Below are positions 57,614 to 64,000 of a stretch of DNA of 64,000 nt, piece after piece. The stretch lies in NCBI RefSeq assembly GCF_000732905.1, contig NZ_CP007588.1, positions 434,001 through 498,000 on the forward strand. The letters are read 5' to 3'. A program made the translations under genes and the position numbers. Source of the DNA: Weissella tructae. GTDB lineage: Bacteria; Bacillota; Bacilli; Lactobacillales; Lactobacillaceae. Position 1 is the stretch's first letter. Each line of letters begins with the position of its first letter. The notes under the pieces are model-generated. The model did no database searches, was not told where the DNA came from, and saw only the letters and a program-made list of their open reading frames with translations.

Positions 57614-57834
57614 TTATACCCATAGAATACGTCAATTTAGATGATGGGTCAAGAGATGCGTTATGGCGTATAGTGTGATGGATAAGGGGGTTAAAATGAT
57701 TGGATATGTTCATTATGTACAGCATATGGTGCACACATGTTGATGAAGATACCTATCAACGTTCCTTTTTGATATAATAGAGTTAATTTAAAAACATGAC
57801 TGCTCATGGAGTAGGTGAGAAAGTAGGTCACAAG
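57614..57834 (+). promoter_or_regulatory. Region before murI, with extended -10 promoter
   Basis: TGATATAAT with TATAAT at 57773-57778, about 57 bp before ATG 57835. The rest contains only a 15-codon ORF at 57696 (after AAGGGGG), which is too short to support. Confidence 0.55.
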
Positions 57835-58674
57835 ATGGATAATCGTGCGATTGGTTATTTTGATTCTGGAGTAGGTGGTTTAACGGTTGTTAAACAGGCT
57901 CTACATCAATTACCAAATGAACAAATTAAATATGTTGGTGACACGGCACGTATGCCTTATGGCCCACGTACTTCTGAGGAACTAAAACAATTTGCGATGG
58001 AATCCGCTGATTTTCTAGTCGGTGAAGATATTAAATTGTTGGTGATTGCTTGTAATACAGCAACTGCGCAAGCACTACCCATGTTACAAGAAAAATTGGA
58101 TATCCCCGTTGTGGGTGTTATTCACCCCGGTATTCAAGCTGCTTTGGAAGCAACGGCGGATAACAAGATTGGTGTAATTGCGACTGAAGGAACAGTGAAT
58201 TCTAATGCGTACTATAACGGACTATTAGCAATACAACCACATGTGACCGTTGCGCAATTGGCGACACCAGAATTGGTTCAAATTGCGGAACATAAAGACT
58301 TAAACGCAGTAGAGACACATAATCAAATCAAGGAAGTTGTCGCACCACTTGTGAATTCTGGGATTGATACCCTGGTAATGGGATGTACACATTTCCCATT
58401 AATGGCAGATAGTTTACAACGTATTTTTGGAGATGATGTGACCCTTGTGGATGCTGGTGCTGAAGCGGTTAATACAGTGGAAAAAATTCTTGATGCGAAG
58501 TCAGCCAGACACGAAATTATTCCAATGGTTGATCATACAGAAGACGAATACTTTACGACAGGTGATGTCACATCGTTTGCAGAAATGGGAACGAAATGGT
58601 TGGGTCTACCAATTAACGTGTCACAATTAATGATTAATGCAGATGGATTGGAAAAGGTGAACATTCATGAATAA
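57835..58674 (+). CDS. murI: Glutamate racemase
   Basis: A 279-residue cofactor-independent racemase making D-glutamate for peptidoglycan. It shows AIGYFDSGVGGLTVVKQALH (catalytic Asp/Ser region), YVGDTARMPYGPRT, VIACNTATAQAL (first catalytic Cys, about residue 74) and VMGCTHFPLM (second catalytic Cys) with the partner His. Both cysteines are present. ATG 57835 is preferred by family alignment; an ATG at 57796 adds 13 residues without an SD. It overlaps rdgB by 8 bp, the usual murI-rdgB-yfcE-type order of Firmicutes. Confidence 0.95.
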   Translation: MDNRAIGYFDSGVGGLTVVKQALHQLPNEQIKYVGDTARMPYGPRTSEELKQFAMESADFLVGEDIKLLVIACNTATAQALPMLQEKLDIPVVGVIHPGIQAALEATADNKIGVIATEGTVNSNAYYNGLLAIQPHVTVAQLATPELVQIAEHKDLNAVETHNQIKEVVAPLVNSGIDTLVMGCTHFPLMADSLQRIFGDDVTLVDAGAEAVNTVEKILDAKSARHEIIPMVDHTEDEYFTTGDVTSFAEMGTKWLGLPINVSQLMINADGLEKVNIHE

Positions 58675-59263
58675 AATGATCTTAGCAACGAGCAATGCTG
58701 GTAAGTTAAAAGAATTCCAAGCATTCTTAGAACCACAAGGAATCACGGTTCTGGGATTAGCTGATTTTGAAGATGTTCCTGAAATCATTGAAGATGGGAC
58801 AACCTTTGAAGAGAATGCGGCGATTAAAGCCAAAGTCATTTCTGAACATTTCCAATTACCTGTAGTGGCCGAAGATTCTGGTTTAATGATTGATGCGTTG
58901 GATGGTGAACCAGGTGTTTACTCAGCACGTTATGCTGGTGATCATGATGATGCAGCTAATATCCGTAAGGTACTAGACAAGCTTTCAGGGGTTGCGACAG
59001 AAGACCGTACAGCCGCCTTTCATACCGTGATTGTGGCAATGCTGCCAAATGGTGAACGTTTAGTTGCGAAAGGGCAAGTAGACGGTATCATCTTAACTGA
59101 AGAACGTGGAGCGGATGGGTTTGGATATGATCCAATCTTCTTATACGCCCCAACTAATCAATCATTTGCGGAAATGACAATGGCTGATAAAAATAAGGTG
59201 TCACATCGTGGCCGTGCCTTGCATGATTTCTTAGAAAAGCTACCAACGTGGTGGGAGGACTAA
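58667..59263 (+). CDS. rdgB: XTP/dITP diphosphatase (RdgB/HAM1)
   Basis: A 198-residue house-cleaning nucleotidase that hydrolyses dITP, XTP and ITP. Family motifs: ILATSNAGKLKEFQAFL (SxNxxKxxE), TFEENAAIKAKVISEHF, VVAEDSGLMIDALDGEPGVY and SARYAGDHDD, FGYDPIFLY and SHRGRAL (C-terminal SHR-A). All are intact. It begins inside the murI gene and ends 2 bp before the phosphodiesterase start. Confidence 0.96.
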   Translation: MNKMILATSNAGKLKEFQAFLEPQGITVLGLADFEDVPEIIEDGTTFEENAAIKAKVISEHFQLPVVAEDSGLMIDALDGEPGVYSARYAGDHDDAANIRKVLDKLSGVATEDRTAAFHTVIVAMLPNGERLVAKGQVDGIILTEERGADGFGYDPIFLYAPTNQSFAEMTMADKNKVSHRGRALHDFLEKLPTWWED

Positions 59264-59265
59264 TT

Positions 59266-59784
59266 ATGGATTACTTGCTTGTATCAGATGCCCATGGTGA
59301 TATTGGGATTTTACGTCAATTGTTTACAACATATCGTGGTAAGGTCACGGCGATGTTTTATGCAGGTGATTCTGAGTTACTAGCACGTGATGCAGTCTTC
59401 AATGATGTGCAAACTGTCGGGGGGAATATGGATTATGATCCTGCCTTTGCAGAGGATGTCTTATATGTGGATGATTTAAGTCGTATTTTTATGGCGCATG
59501 GTCATCTATACGATACCAACTATACCTTAGATGCCTTACTAGCCGCCGGTCAGAAACGAGATGCTGATTTTATTGTGACTGGACATACCCATCAATTGGG
59601 TGTGGAATGGTTTGGCGAAACACTCGTGATTAATCCAGGATCAATTAGCGCACCACGGGGGCAATATCGTGATATTGGTGGTACGTATGCGATTTTAACG
59701 GTGACGGAAACCAACATTGAAGTCACATTTTTTGATCGACAAATGAATCCAGTGCCACATTTGTCCTTTAATTGGCAAAAATAA
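59266..59784 (+). CDS. Metallophosphoesterase (YfcE/MJ0936 type)
   Basis: A 172-residue calcineurin-like phosphodiesterase. Metal-binding motifs: LLVSDAHGDIGIL (DxH), FYAGDSE (GD, with xE in place of xH), TVGGNMDYD (GN), IFMAHGHLYD (GHG-like), and VTGHTHQLG (GHTH). These small enzymes hydrolyse model phosphodiesters; the cellular substrate is unknown. GGGAGG before ATG 59266 sets the start; an in-frame start at 59248 overlaps rdgB and that SD. Third gene of the murI-rdgB operon; terminator follows. Confidence 0.92.
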   Translation: MDYLLVSDAHGDIGILRQLFTTYRGKVTAMFYAGDSELLARDAVFNDVQTVGGNMDYDPAFAEDVLYVDDLSRIFMAHGHLYDTNYTLDALLAAGQKRDADFIVTGHTHQLGVEWFGETLVINPGSISAPRGQYRDIGGTYAILTVTETNIEVTFFDRQMNPVPHLSFNWQK

Positions 59785-59797
59785 GCGTAATAAACCG

Positions 59798-59827
59798 AAA
59801 CGGTTGAGTATTCTCAATCGTTTTTTT
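59798..59827 (+). terminator. Terminator after the phosphodiesterase gene
   Basis: AAACGGTTGAG with CTCAATCGTTT (one G-U), 4-nt loop, T-run. Confidence 0.92.
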
Positions 59828-59855
59828 GTGATTACGACACAAACAAAGTGGATTT

Positions 59856-59864
59856 TGTTACAAT
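59856..59864 (+). promoter_or_regulatory. Extended -10 promoter of relQ
   Basis: TGTTACAAT with TACAAT at 59859-59864, 36 bp before the ATG. Confidence 0.55.
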
Positions 59865-59899
59865 AGAGAAATGAATTATTTGTGTAAGGGAGATTTGTT

Positions 59900-60508
59900 A
59901 TGGAGAACAAAGAATGGGAACTCCGTCTCCAACCGTACGAACAAACGGTGGATGAACTAAAGGTGAAATTGCGCGGTATGCGTACTGAATTTAATTTAGC
60001 TGGTGTACAAACACCCGTTGAATTTGTGACTGGGCGTGTTAAGTCAATTCCAGCCATTACGGAAAAGTTAGATCGACGTCATATTACATTGGACCGTCTA
60101 GAACAAGATATGGAAGACCTAGCAGGTGTCCGTATCATGACGCAATTTACAGATGATATCTATAAAGTTGTGAATCTATTACGTCAACGTAAAGATATGA
60201 CTATTTTAGAAGAACGTGACTATGTCATGAACGCTAAGCCTTCAGGATATCGTTCATATCACATTGTGATTGAGTATCCTTTGCAACTGATTACGGGTGA
60301 ACGCCTAGTGTTGGCCGAAATCCAGATTCGTACGATGCAAATGAATGTTTGGAGTACAATTGAACACGAAATTAACTACAAGTATGAAGGTGCTGATCCT
60401 GAAAATATGAAGGAACAATTGAAGAAGGCAGCTGATTTATCTGCTGAGATTGATTCTATTTTTGCGGCATTACATCATGCAGAAACTGCCCAACAGGCAA
60501 CGGAGTAG
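59900..60508 (+). CDS. relQ: Small alarmone synthetase RelQ (GTP pyrophosphokinase)
   Basis: A 202-residue single-domain (p)ppGpp synthetase without hydrolase or regulatory domains. It shows VEFVTGRVKSIPAITEKL, DRLEQDMEDLAGVRIM (the synthetase Rx-DLaGvR motif), YVMNAKPSGYRSYHIVIEYP (KpsGYRSyH) and LAEIQIRTMQMNVWSTIEHE (EiQIRT...W-xxEH). It answers stress by pyrophosphorylating GTP/GDP. relQ-nadK-rluD-type order is common in Firmicutes. AAGGGAG precedes ATG 59900. Confidence 0.96.
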   Translation: MENKEWELRLQPYEQTVDELKVKLRGMRTEFNLAGVQTPVEFVTGRVKSIPAITEKLDRRHITLDRLEQDMEDLAGVRIMTQFTDDIYKVVNLLRQRKDMTILEERDYVMNAKPSGYRSYHIVIEYPLQLITGERLVLAEIQIRTMQMNVWSTIEHEINYKYEGADPENMKEQLKKAADLSAEIDSIFAALHHAETAQQATE

Positions 60509-60512
60509 AGAA

Positions 60513-61325
60513 ATGAAATTGTCGATTTTTAGTAATAGTACCCCAAAATCTAAGGACGCAGAGGCAACTTTGCGCGCTACAATTGCGCAATACACAGAAT
60601 GTGGCATTGTTTATGATGAACAAAATCCTGACATTGTGATTGTAATTGGTGGTGACGGAACACAATTATCGGCCTTTCATCACTATGAATCACAATTGGA
60701 ACATGTGCGATTTGTTGGGATACATACCGGACATTTAGGCTTTTATGCCGACTGGCAAGTCTTTGAAATTGAAGACTTAGTAAAGAGCCTGGTCCATGAC
60801 CCTGGAACTGAAGTAACGTATCCTTTGTTGAACGTGACTGTGCATAATGCAGCAGGTGAAGAACAAACATGGCTATCCTTGAACGAAGCGACGATCAAAT
60901 ATAATTTTGGGACGCTAGCAGCGGACGTTTATTTAAATGATGGTTTTTTTGAAAGCTTCCGTGGAGATGGTCTACTAGTCTCAACACCAACTGGTTCAAC
61001 TGCCTATAACAAGGCAATTGGAGGGGCCGTGATTCACCCAACCTTAGAAGCAATGCAATTAACTGAAATTGCGTCTGCTAATAATCGGGTTTATCGTACC
61101 CTGGGGGCACCAATCGTCCTAAGTCATGAAGACAAGGTACGTATTGTGGTTGACCCACAAACAACAGAACCAGTTATTAGTGTGGACAATGTTCAAATTC
61201 CAATGACTGATGTGGAATGGATTGAGTCTCACGTTGCAACACAAAAAATACGTTTCGTAGAATACCGCCATATGAACTTTTGGCAAAGATTACAAACTAG
61301 CTTTATTGGCTCGGAGGAAAATTAG
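60513..61325 (+). CDS. nadK: NAD kinase
   Basis: A 270-residue enzyme making NADP from NAD and ATP. The diacylglycerol-kinase-like motif IVIVIGGDGTQLSAFHHY (GGDGT) is at about residues 40-57, followed by VGIHTGHLGFYADW, SLNEATIKYNFGT (NE.. substrate), and FRGDGLLVSTPTGSTAYNKA (the GD-TPTGSTAY motif). ATG 60513 has CGGAGTAGAG just before it, 4 bp after relQ; the longer frame from 60450 lies inside relQ. Stop overlaps the next GTG by one base. Confidence 0.96.
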   Translation: MKLSIFSNSTPKSKDAEATLRATIAQYTECGIVYDEQNPDIVIVIGGDGTQLSAFHHYESQLEHVRFVGIHTGHLGFYADWQVFEIEDLVKSLVHDPGTEVTYPLLNVTVHNAAGEEQTWLSLNEATIKYNFGTLAADVYLNDGFFESFRGDGLLVSTPTGSTAYNKAIGGAVIHPTLEAMQLTEIASANNRVYRTLGAPIVLSHEDKVRIVVDPQTTEPVISVDNVQIPMTDVEWIESHVATQKIRFVEYRHMNFWQRLQTSFIGSEEN

Positions 61326-62230
61326 TGGCGAGTTTTGAATGGACAAATACCGGGGATGAAGCCCTGAAGATTAAGACGTTTTTGGCACATCAAGGTGTCT
61401 CACACCGTATGTTTTCATTGATTAAGCGTGGCGGTGGTGCTGTGCTACTAAATGGCAAGCAAGTACGTACCGTTGATGAAGTACAACCTGGTGAAACAGT
61501 AAAGATTAAATTACCACCAGAAGAATCAAACGATGTGGTTGCGATGTCAGACTTACCATTAAACATCTTGTATGAAGATGATAACTGGCTATTGGTTGAT
61601 AAAATTGCAGGTATTACATCAGTACCTGGTAAAGCAGACCGTGAAACAACGATGGTTAATCGTGTAAAGGGATACCTTGCTCGTAGTGGGTCAACAGATT
61701 TGGTACCACACGTTGTGACGCGTTTAGATCGTTTTACGTCAGGGGTTGCCTTGTTAGCAAAGCATCGTTTTGCGCACGGATTGTTGGATAAGCAATTACA
61801 AGAACATTCTGTGAATAAGCGTTACTATGCATTGGTTGATGGTGTTCTACCAGATGATCATGGCATTATTGAAGGACCTATTGGTCGTGTTGATGGTGAC
61901 TTCATTCGTCGTGAAGTTCGTCCAGACGGTCGTGAATCAACGACTGAATACTGGGTGAAGGCACGTATGGAGAATCAAACATTAGTTGAAGTGCAATTAC
62001 ACACCGGTCGTACACACCAAATTCGTGTACACTTCCGTCACATTGGGCACCCGCTAGTTGGGGATGAAATCTATGGTGGACCAATGGACCGTGGTATTGA
62101 ACGTCAAGCGTTGCATGCATTCTCATTAACGTACTATGATCCTTTTGATCAAGTGGAACGTAATGTGAAGAGCCCAGTGCCAGCAGATATGCAAGAAGTT
62201 TTGGGTGAACATGCAGCATTGATTAAGTAG
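61325..62230 (+). CDS. RluA family pseudouridine synthase (RluD-like)
   Basis: A 301-residue enzyme converting uridine to pseudouridine in rRNA or tRNA. An N-terminal S4-like RNA-binding segment (KIKTFLAHQGVSHRMFSLIK, then GGAVLLNGKQV) precedes the catalytic domain. That domain shows VVTRLDRFTSGVALLAKH (HRLD-type motif with catalytic Asp), YYALVDGVLPD, VEVQLHTGRTHQIRVHFRHI and GHPLVGDEIYGG. GTG 61325 is the start, overlapping the nadK stop with SD CGGAGGA. The exact target site cannot be read from the sequence; RluD-type 23S sites are likely. Confidence 0.93.
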   Translation: MASFEWTNTGDEALKIKTFLAHQGVSHRMFSLIKRGGGAVLLNGKQVRTVDEVQPGETVKIKLPPEESNDVVAMSDLPLNILYEDDNWLLVDKIAGITSVPGKADRETTMVNRVKGYLARSGSTDLVPHVVTRLDRFTSGVALLAKHRFAHGLLDKQLQEHSVNKRYYALVDGVLPDDHGIIEGPIGRVDGDFIRREVRPDGRESTTEYWVKARMENQTLVEVQLHTGRTHQIRVHFRHIGHPLVGDEIYGGPMDRGIERQALHAFSLTYYDPFDQVERNVKSPVPADMQEVLGEHAALIK

Positions 62231-62254
62231 TTTTTAGGAGTAGGGAGGTTGGGG

Positions 62255-63649
62255 ATGGCTAACGAAACACATAATCCTGTAGAAATTACAGAAGACTTGC
62301 GTGAAGAAATTAGTGAACAAGCACAACAACTGGTTAATGACATTCGTAATGGTCAAGAAGCAGCGTTTAAAGAAGGTTTTGAAGAATTGCATGGATTTGA
62401 CCAAGCGCAATTCTACTTAAATCTGCCATCACATTTTCGTCAACAAGTAATTGATTGGGTTTCACCAGATGATATGGCGGAAATCTTTGACGAAATGGAC
62501 ATTGATGATATCGATGTCGATGAGTTGTTACAAGAGATGTCACCGCAATATGCGGCGAAAATGATTGATAAGATGTATTCCGACAATTCCGTTGACTTGT
62601 TAGCGGAATTAAGTGCCGAAGATTTAGATATGTATCTAGATTTGATGCCATCACGGGATGCACAATCAATTCGTCAACTGTTGACATATAAAGAAGACAC
62701 CGCCGGAGCTTTGATGGGACATGAATTTGTCTCTGTTCATGAAACGCTGACCATTAAAGAAACAATGGAAGCTGTTAAAAAAGCAGCGGAAGAAGCCGAA
62801 CAGATTACTTATATCTATGTCATTAATGACGCAGAAGATTTGGTTGGGGTTATTTCTTTACGTACGTTGATTTTGAGTCAGGATCAAGCTTTGGTTGCTG
62901 ATATCATGGATACGAATATCATCTCTGTTGAACCAGAAGAAGACCAACAAGATGTTGCGCGTTTGATGGCTGACTATAACTTTACGTCATTACCAGTTGT
63001 GACTGAGAACAAACTCCTTGGAATTATCATGATTGATGACATCGTTGATGTTATTGATGAAGAGTCTGCTGAAGACTATTCACGTTTGGCCGGGGTTGAC
63101 GTGGTTAATATGGAAGAAAATCCATTGAAATCAGCCACGCGTCGTTTGCCATGGTTAATTGGTTTGATTTTCTTGGGGATGGGAACGGCATCTGTGATTG
63201 ATGGATACAATGACTTAGTTCAAGTAGCTCCAATCCTGGCTGTATTCATTTCATTGATTACAGGAACAGCTGGAAACGCAGGAACGCAGTCACTAGCCGT
63301 GGCAGTTCGTCGACTAGCCTTGAATGAAACGTCTAACTTATGGCGTATGCTGTTAACAGAAGTGTTAATTGGGCTGATTATTGGAAGCTTGGCTGGAATT
63401 ACCATTTTTGCCGTTGTATCTATCTGGAAGCAAAACCTACTATTGGGAATTGCGGTTGGACTAGCCATGGCCGCTGCCATCTTGGTCGCTAATGTGGCGG
63501 GGGCGTTTATTCCATTGATTATGGATGCGTTAGGGGTGGACCCAGCGGTTGCCTCTGGACCCTTTATCTCAACTTTATCTGACTTAACATCAGTTATTAT
63601 TTACTTCAATATCGCCAAATTGTTTATTGATTACTTTAGTGCGGTCTGA
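62255..63649 (+). CDS. mgtE: Magnesium transporter MgtE
   Basis: A 464-residue Mg channel. The acidic N-domain (MgtE_N helices, about 35-135, with DDMAEIFDEMDIDDIDVDEL) is followed by two CBS domains (EDTAGALMGHEFVSVHETLT and DIMDTNIISVEPEEDQQDVA). The pore domain has five helices: RLPWLIGLIFLGMG, PILAVFISLITGTAGNAGTQ with the GNAGTQS filter, and LFIDYFSAV at the end. Cytosolic Mg bound to the N and CBS domains closes the gate. ATG 62255 follows GGGAGG. No M-box leader is seen, since the gene sits 24 bp after the synthase. A promoter starts right after the stop. Confidence 0.95.
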   Translation: MANETHNPVEITEDLREEISEQAQQLVNDIRNGQEAAFKEGFEELHGFDQAQFYLNLPSHFRQQVIDWVSPDDMAEIFDEMDIDDIDVDELLQEMSPQYAAKMIDKMYSDNSVDLLAELSAEDLDMYLDLMPSRDAQSIRQLLTYKEDTAGALMGHEFVSVHETLTIKETMEAVKKAAEEAEQITYIYVINDAEDLVGVISLRTLILSQDQALVADIMDTNIISVEPEEDQQDVARLMADYNFTSLPVVTENKLLGIIMIDDIVDVIDEESAEDYSRLAGVDVVNMEENPLKSATRRLPWLIGLIFLGMGTASVIDGYNDLVQVAPILAVFISLITGTAGNAGTQSLAVAVRRLALNETSNLWRMLLTEVLIGLIIGSLAGITIFAVVSIWKQNLLLGIAVGLAMAAAILVANVAGAFIPLIMDALGVDPAVASGPFISTLSDLTSVIIYFNIAKLFIDYFSAV

Positions 63650-63650
63650 T

Positions 63651-63679
63651 TTGCACGACTAGACTGAGTATGATATACT
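63651..63679 (+). promoter_or_regulatory. Promoter of the rimP operon
   Basis: TTGCAC (63651-63656), 17 bp, TATACT (63674-63679) with extended TGA. Confidence 0.78.
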
Positions 63680-63705
63680 TAATTTGTTGAAAATAAACTC
63701 TTAAT

Positions 63706-63742
63706 TGAGTGGCCGAGTGAGAGCTCGACCACTTATTTTTTT
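63706..63742 (+). terminator. Leader terminator (attenuator candidate) before rimP
   Basis: AGTGG-C-CGAG (63708-63717) pairs with CTCG-A-CCACT (63724-63733), loop TGAGAG, followed by a run of seven Ts. It lies about 20 nt after the predicted start of the rimP transcript and before the coding region. Confidence 0.85.
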
Positions 63743-63791
63743 GGAGATTTATACAAATGAATTAGGTGATACAGCGAAAGGAGCATGTGCG

Positions 63792-64000
63792 ATGAGTGAA
63801 ATTATTAATCAAGTACGTGACGTCTTAGAACAACCATTGACTGACGCTGGTTTTGATTTGTGGGACGTGATTTACGAACCACAAGATGGTGATATGGTCT
63901 TGCGCGTTCTTGTTGACCGTTTAGCAGGATCAATCAGCATGGATGACTTGGTTTTGTTAACAGAATTAATTGGTGATCAAGTGGATACGATCCAACCAGA
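63792..64000 (+). CDS. rimP: Ribosome maturation factor RimP, N-terminal part (truncated by window edge)
   Basis: The first 69 codons, running off the end. It begins MSEIINQVRDVLEQPLTDAG, then FDLWDVIYEPQDGDMVLRVL, then VDRLAGSISMDDLVLLTELI, the RimP pattern (L-D-x-G-D, V-D, Is-dd---) of the 30S maturation factor. SD AAAGGAG lies about 11 nt before ATG 63792. In Firmicutes it heads rimP-nusA-ylxR-infB-rbfA, which presumably continues beyond the window. The leader terminator upstream suggests control by read-through. Confidence 0.9.
   Translation, partial: MSEIINQVRDVLEQPLTDAGFDLWDVIYEPQDGDMVLRVLVDRLAGSISMDDLVLLTELIGDQVDTIQP

Noticed and set aside
57696-57743. 15-codon ORF with AAGGGGG upstream, before murI
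   Set aside because: Too short and unsupported; no conserved pattern or terminator of its own.

Overview
This 64 kb window looks like a chromosomal segment from a low-GC Gram-positive lactic acid bacterium, most likely Weissella (Leuconostoc/Weissella branch of Lactobacillaceae). The grounds are the 16S rRNA signature, a complete rrn operon with tRNA-Ile and tRNA-Ala in the 16S-23S spacer, a codon style rich in TTG, GAA, CGT and ACA, and a gene set typical of Lactobacillales (T-box before alaS, tandem DUF1292 genes, RNase J2-like protein, IMP dehydrogenase without CBS domains, phosphoketolase-type 6-phosphogluconolactonase). Species was not assigned. No insertion sequence, prophage, CRISPR array or plasmid-type gene was seen. 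This is core chromosome, and nearly all genes lie on the + strand.

Layout. 1-546: 3' end of glyS. 720-2288: a promoter with a cre-like CcpA box driving a deoxyribonucleotidase and a class II aldolase. 2632-8195: an aquaporin, an L-lactate permease (also with a cre box in its promoter), a small membrane protein, a TerC-family protein, 6-phosphogluconolactonase and TrmL. 8204-19367: FtsK, an ABC exporter pair, a glycerophosphodiesterase, a newly noticed 42-residue ORF on the minus strand (14031-14159), UvrC, Obg, a TSUP permease and a YigZ protein. 19483-23925: an MFS transporter (minus), then guaB behind a purine-riboswitch-like leader, then ruvAB. 24205-29891: rrn operon with two strong promoters flanking tRNA-Gly, then 16S, tRNA-Ile, tRNA-Ala, 23S, 5S, tRNA-Val and a terminator.

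30115-43696: yajC, dinB, nrnA-type phosphoesterase with a DEAD-box helicase, an acetyltransferase, T-box plus alaS, the ireB/ruvX/DUF1292 cluster, comEA-comEC, holA, rpsO and rpsT. 43823-44995: a minus-strand membrane protein. 45230-57063: RNase J, a TPR-like hypothetical, tuf, tig, clpX, engB, zapA, cvpA, mutS2, a hypothetical and trxA. 57064-57834: a gene-poor stretch holding an apparently frameshifted small membrane-protein gene. 57835-64000: murI, rdgB and a phosphodiesterase, then relQ, nadK, a pseudouridine synthase and mgtE, then a promoter and attenuator-like hairpin ahead of rimP, which runs off the window.

The genes are mostly translation, replication/repair and cell-division housekeeping functions in short operons closed by clear intrinsic terminators. 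The most interesting signals are regulatory RNAs and leaders: the variant guanine-type aptamer before guaB with a 13-bp competing helix, the comEA ribosome-binding site built into the arm of a terminator-like hairpin, the rimP leader hairpin, and the broken or recoded small ORF at 57378-57547. All calls come from reading the sequence; no database search or folding program was run.
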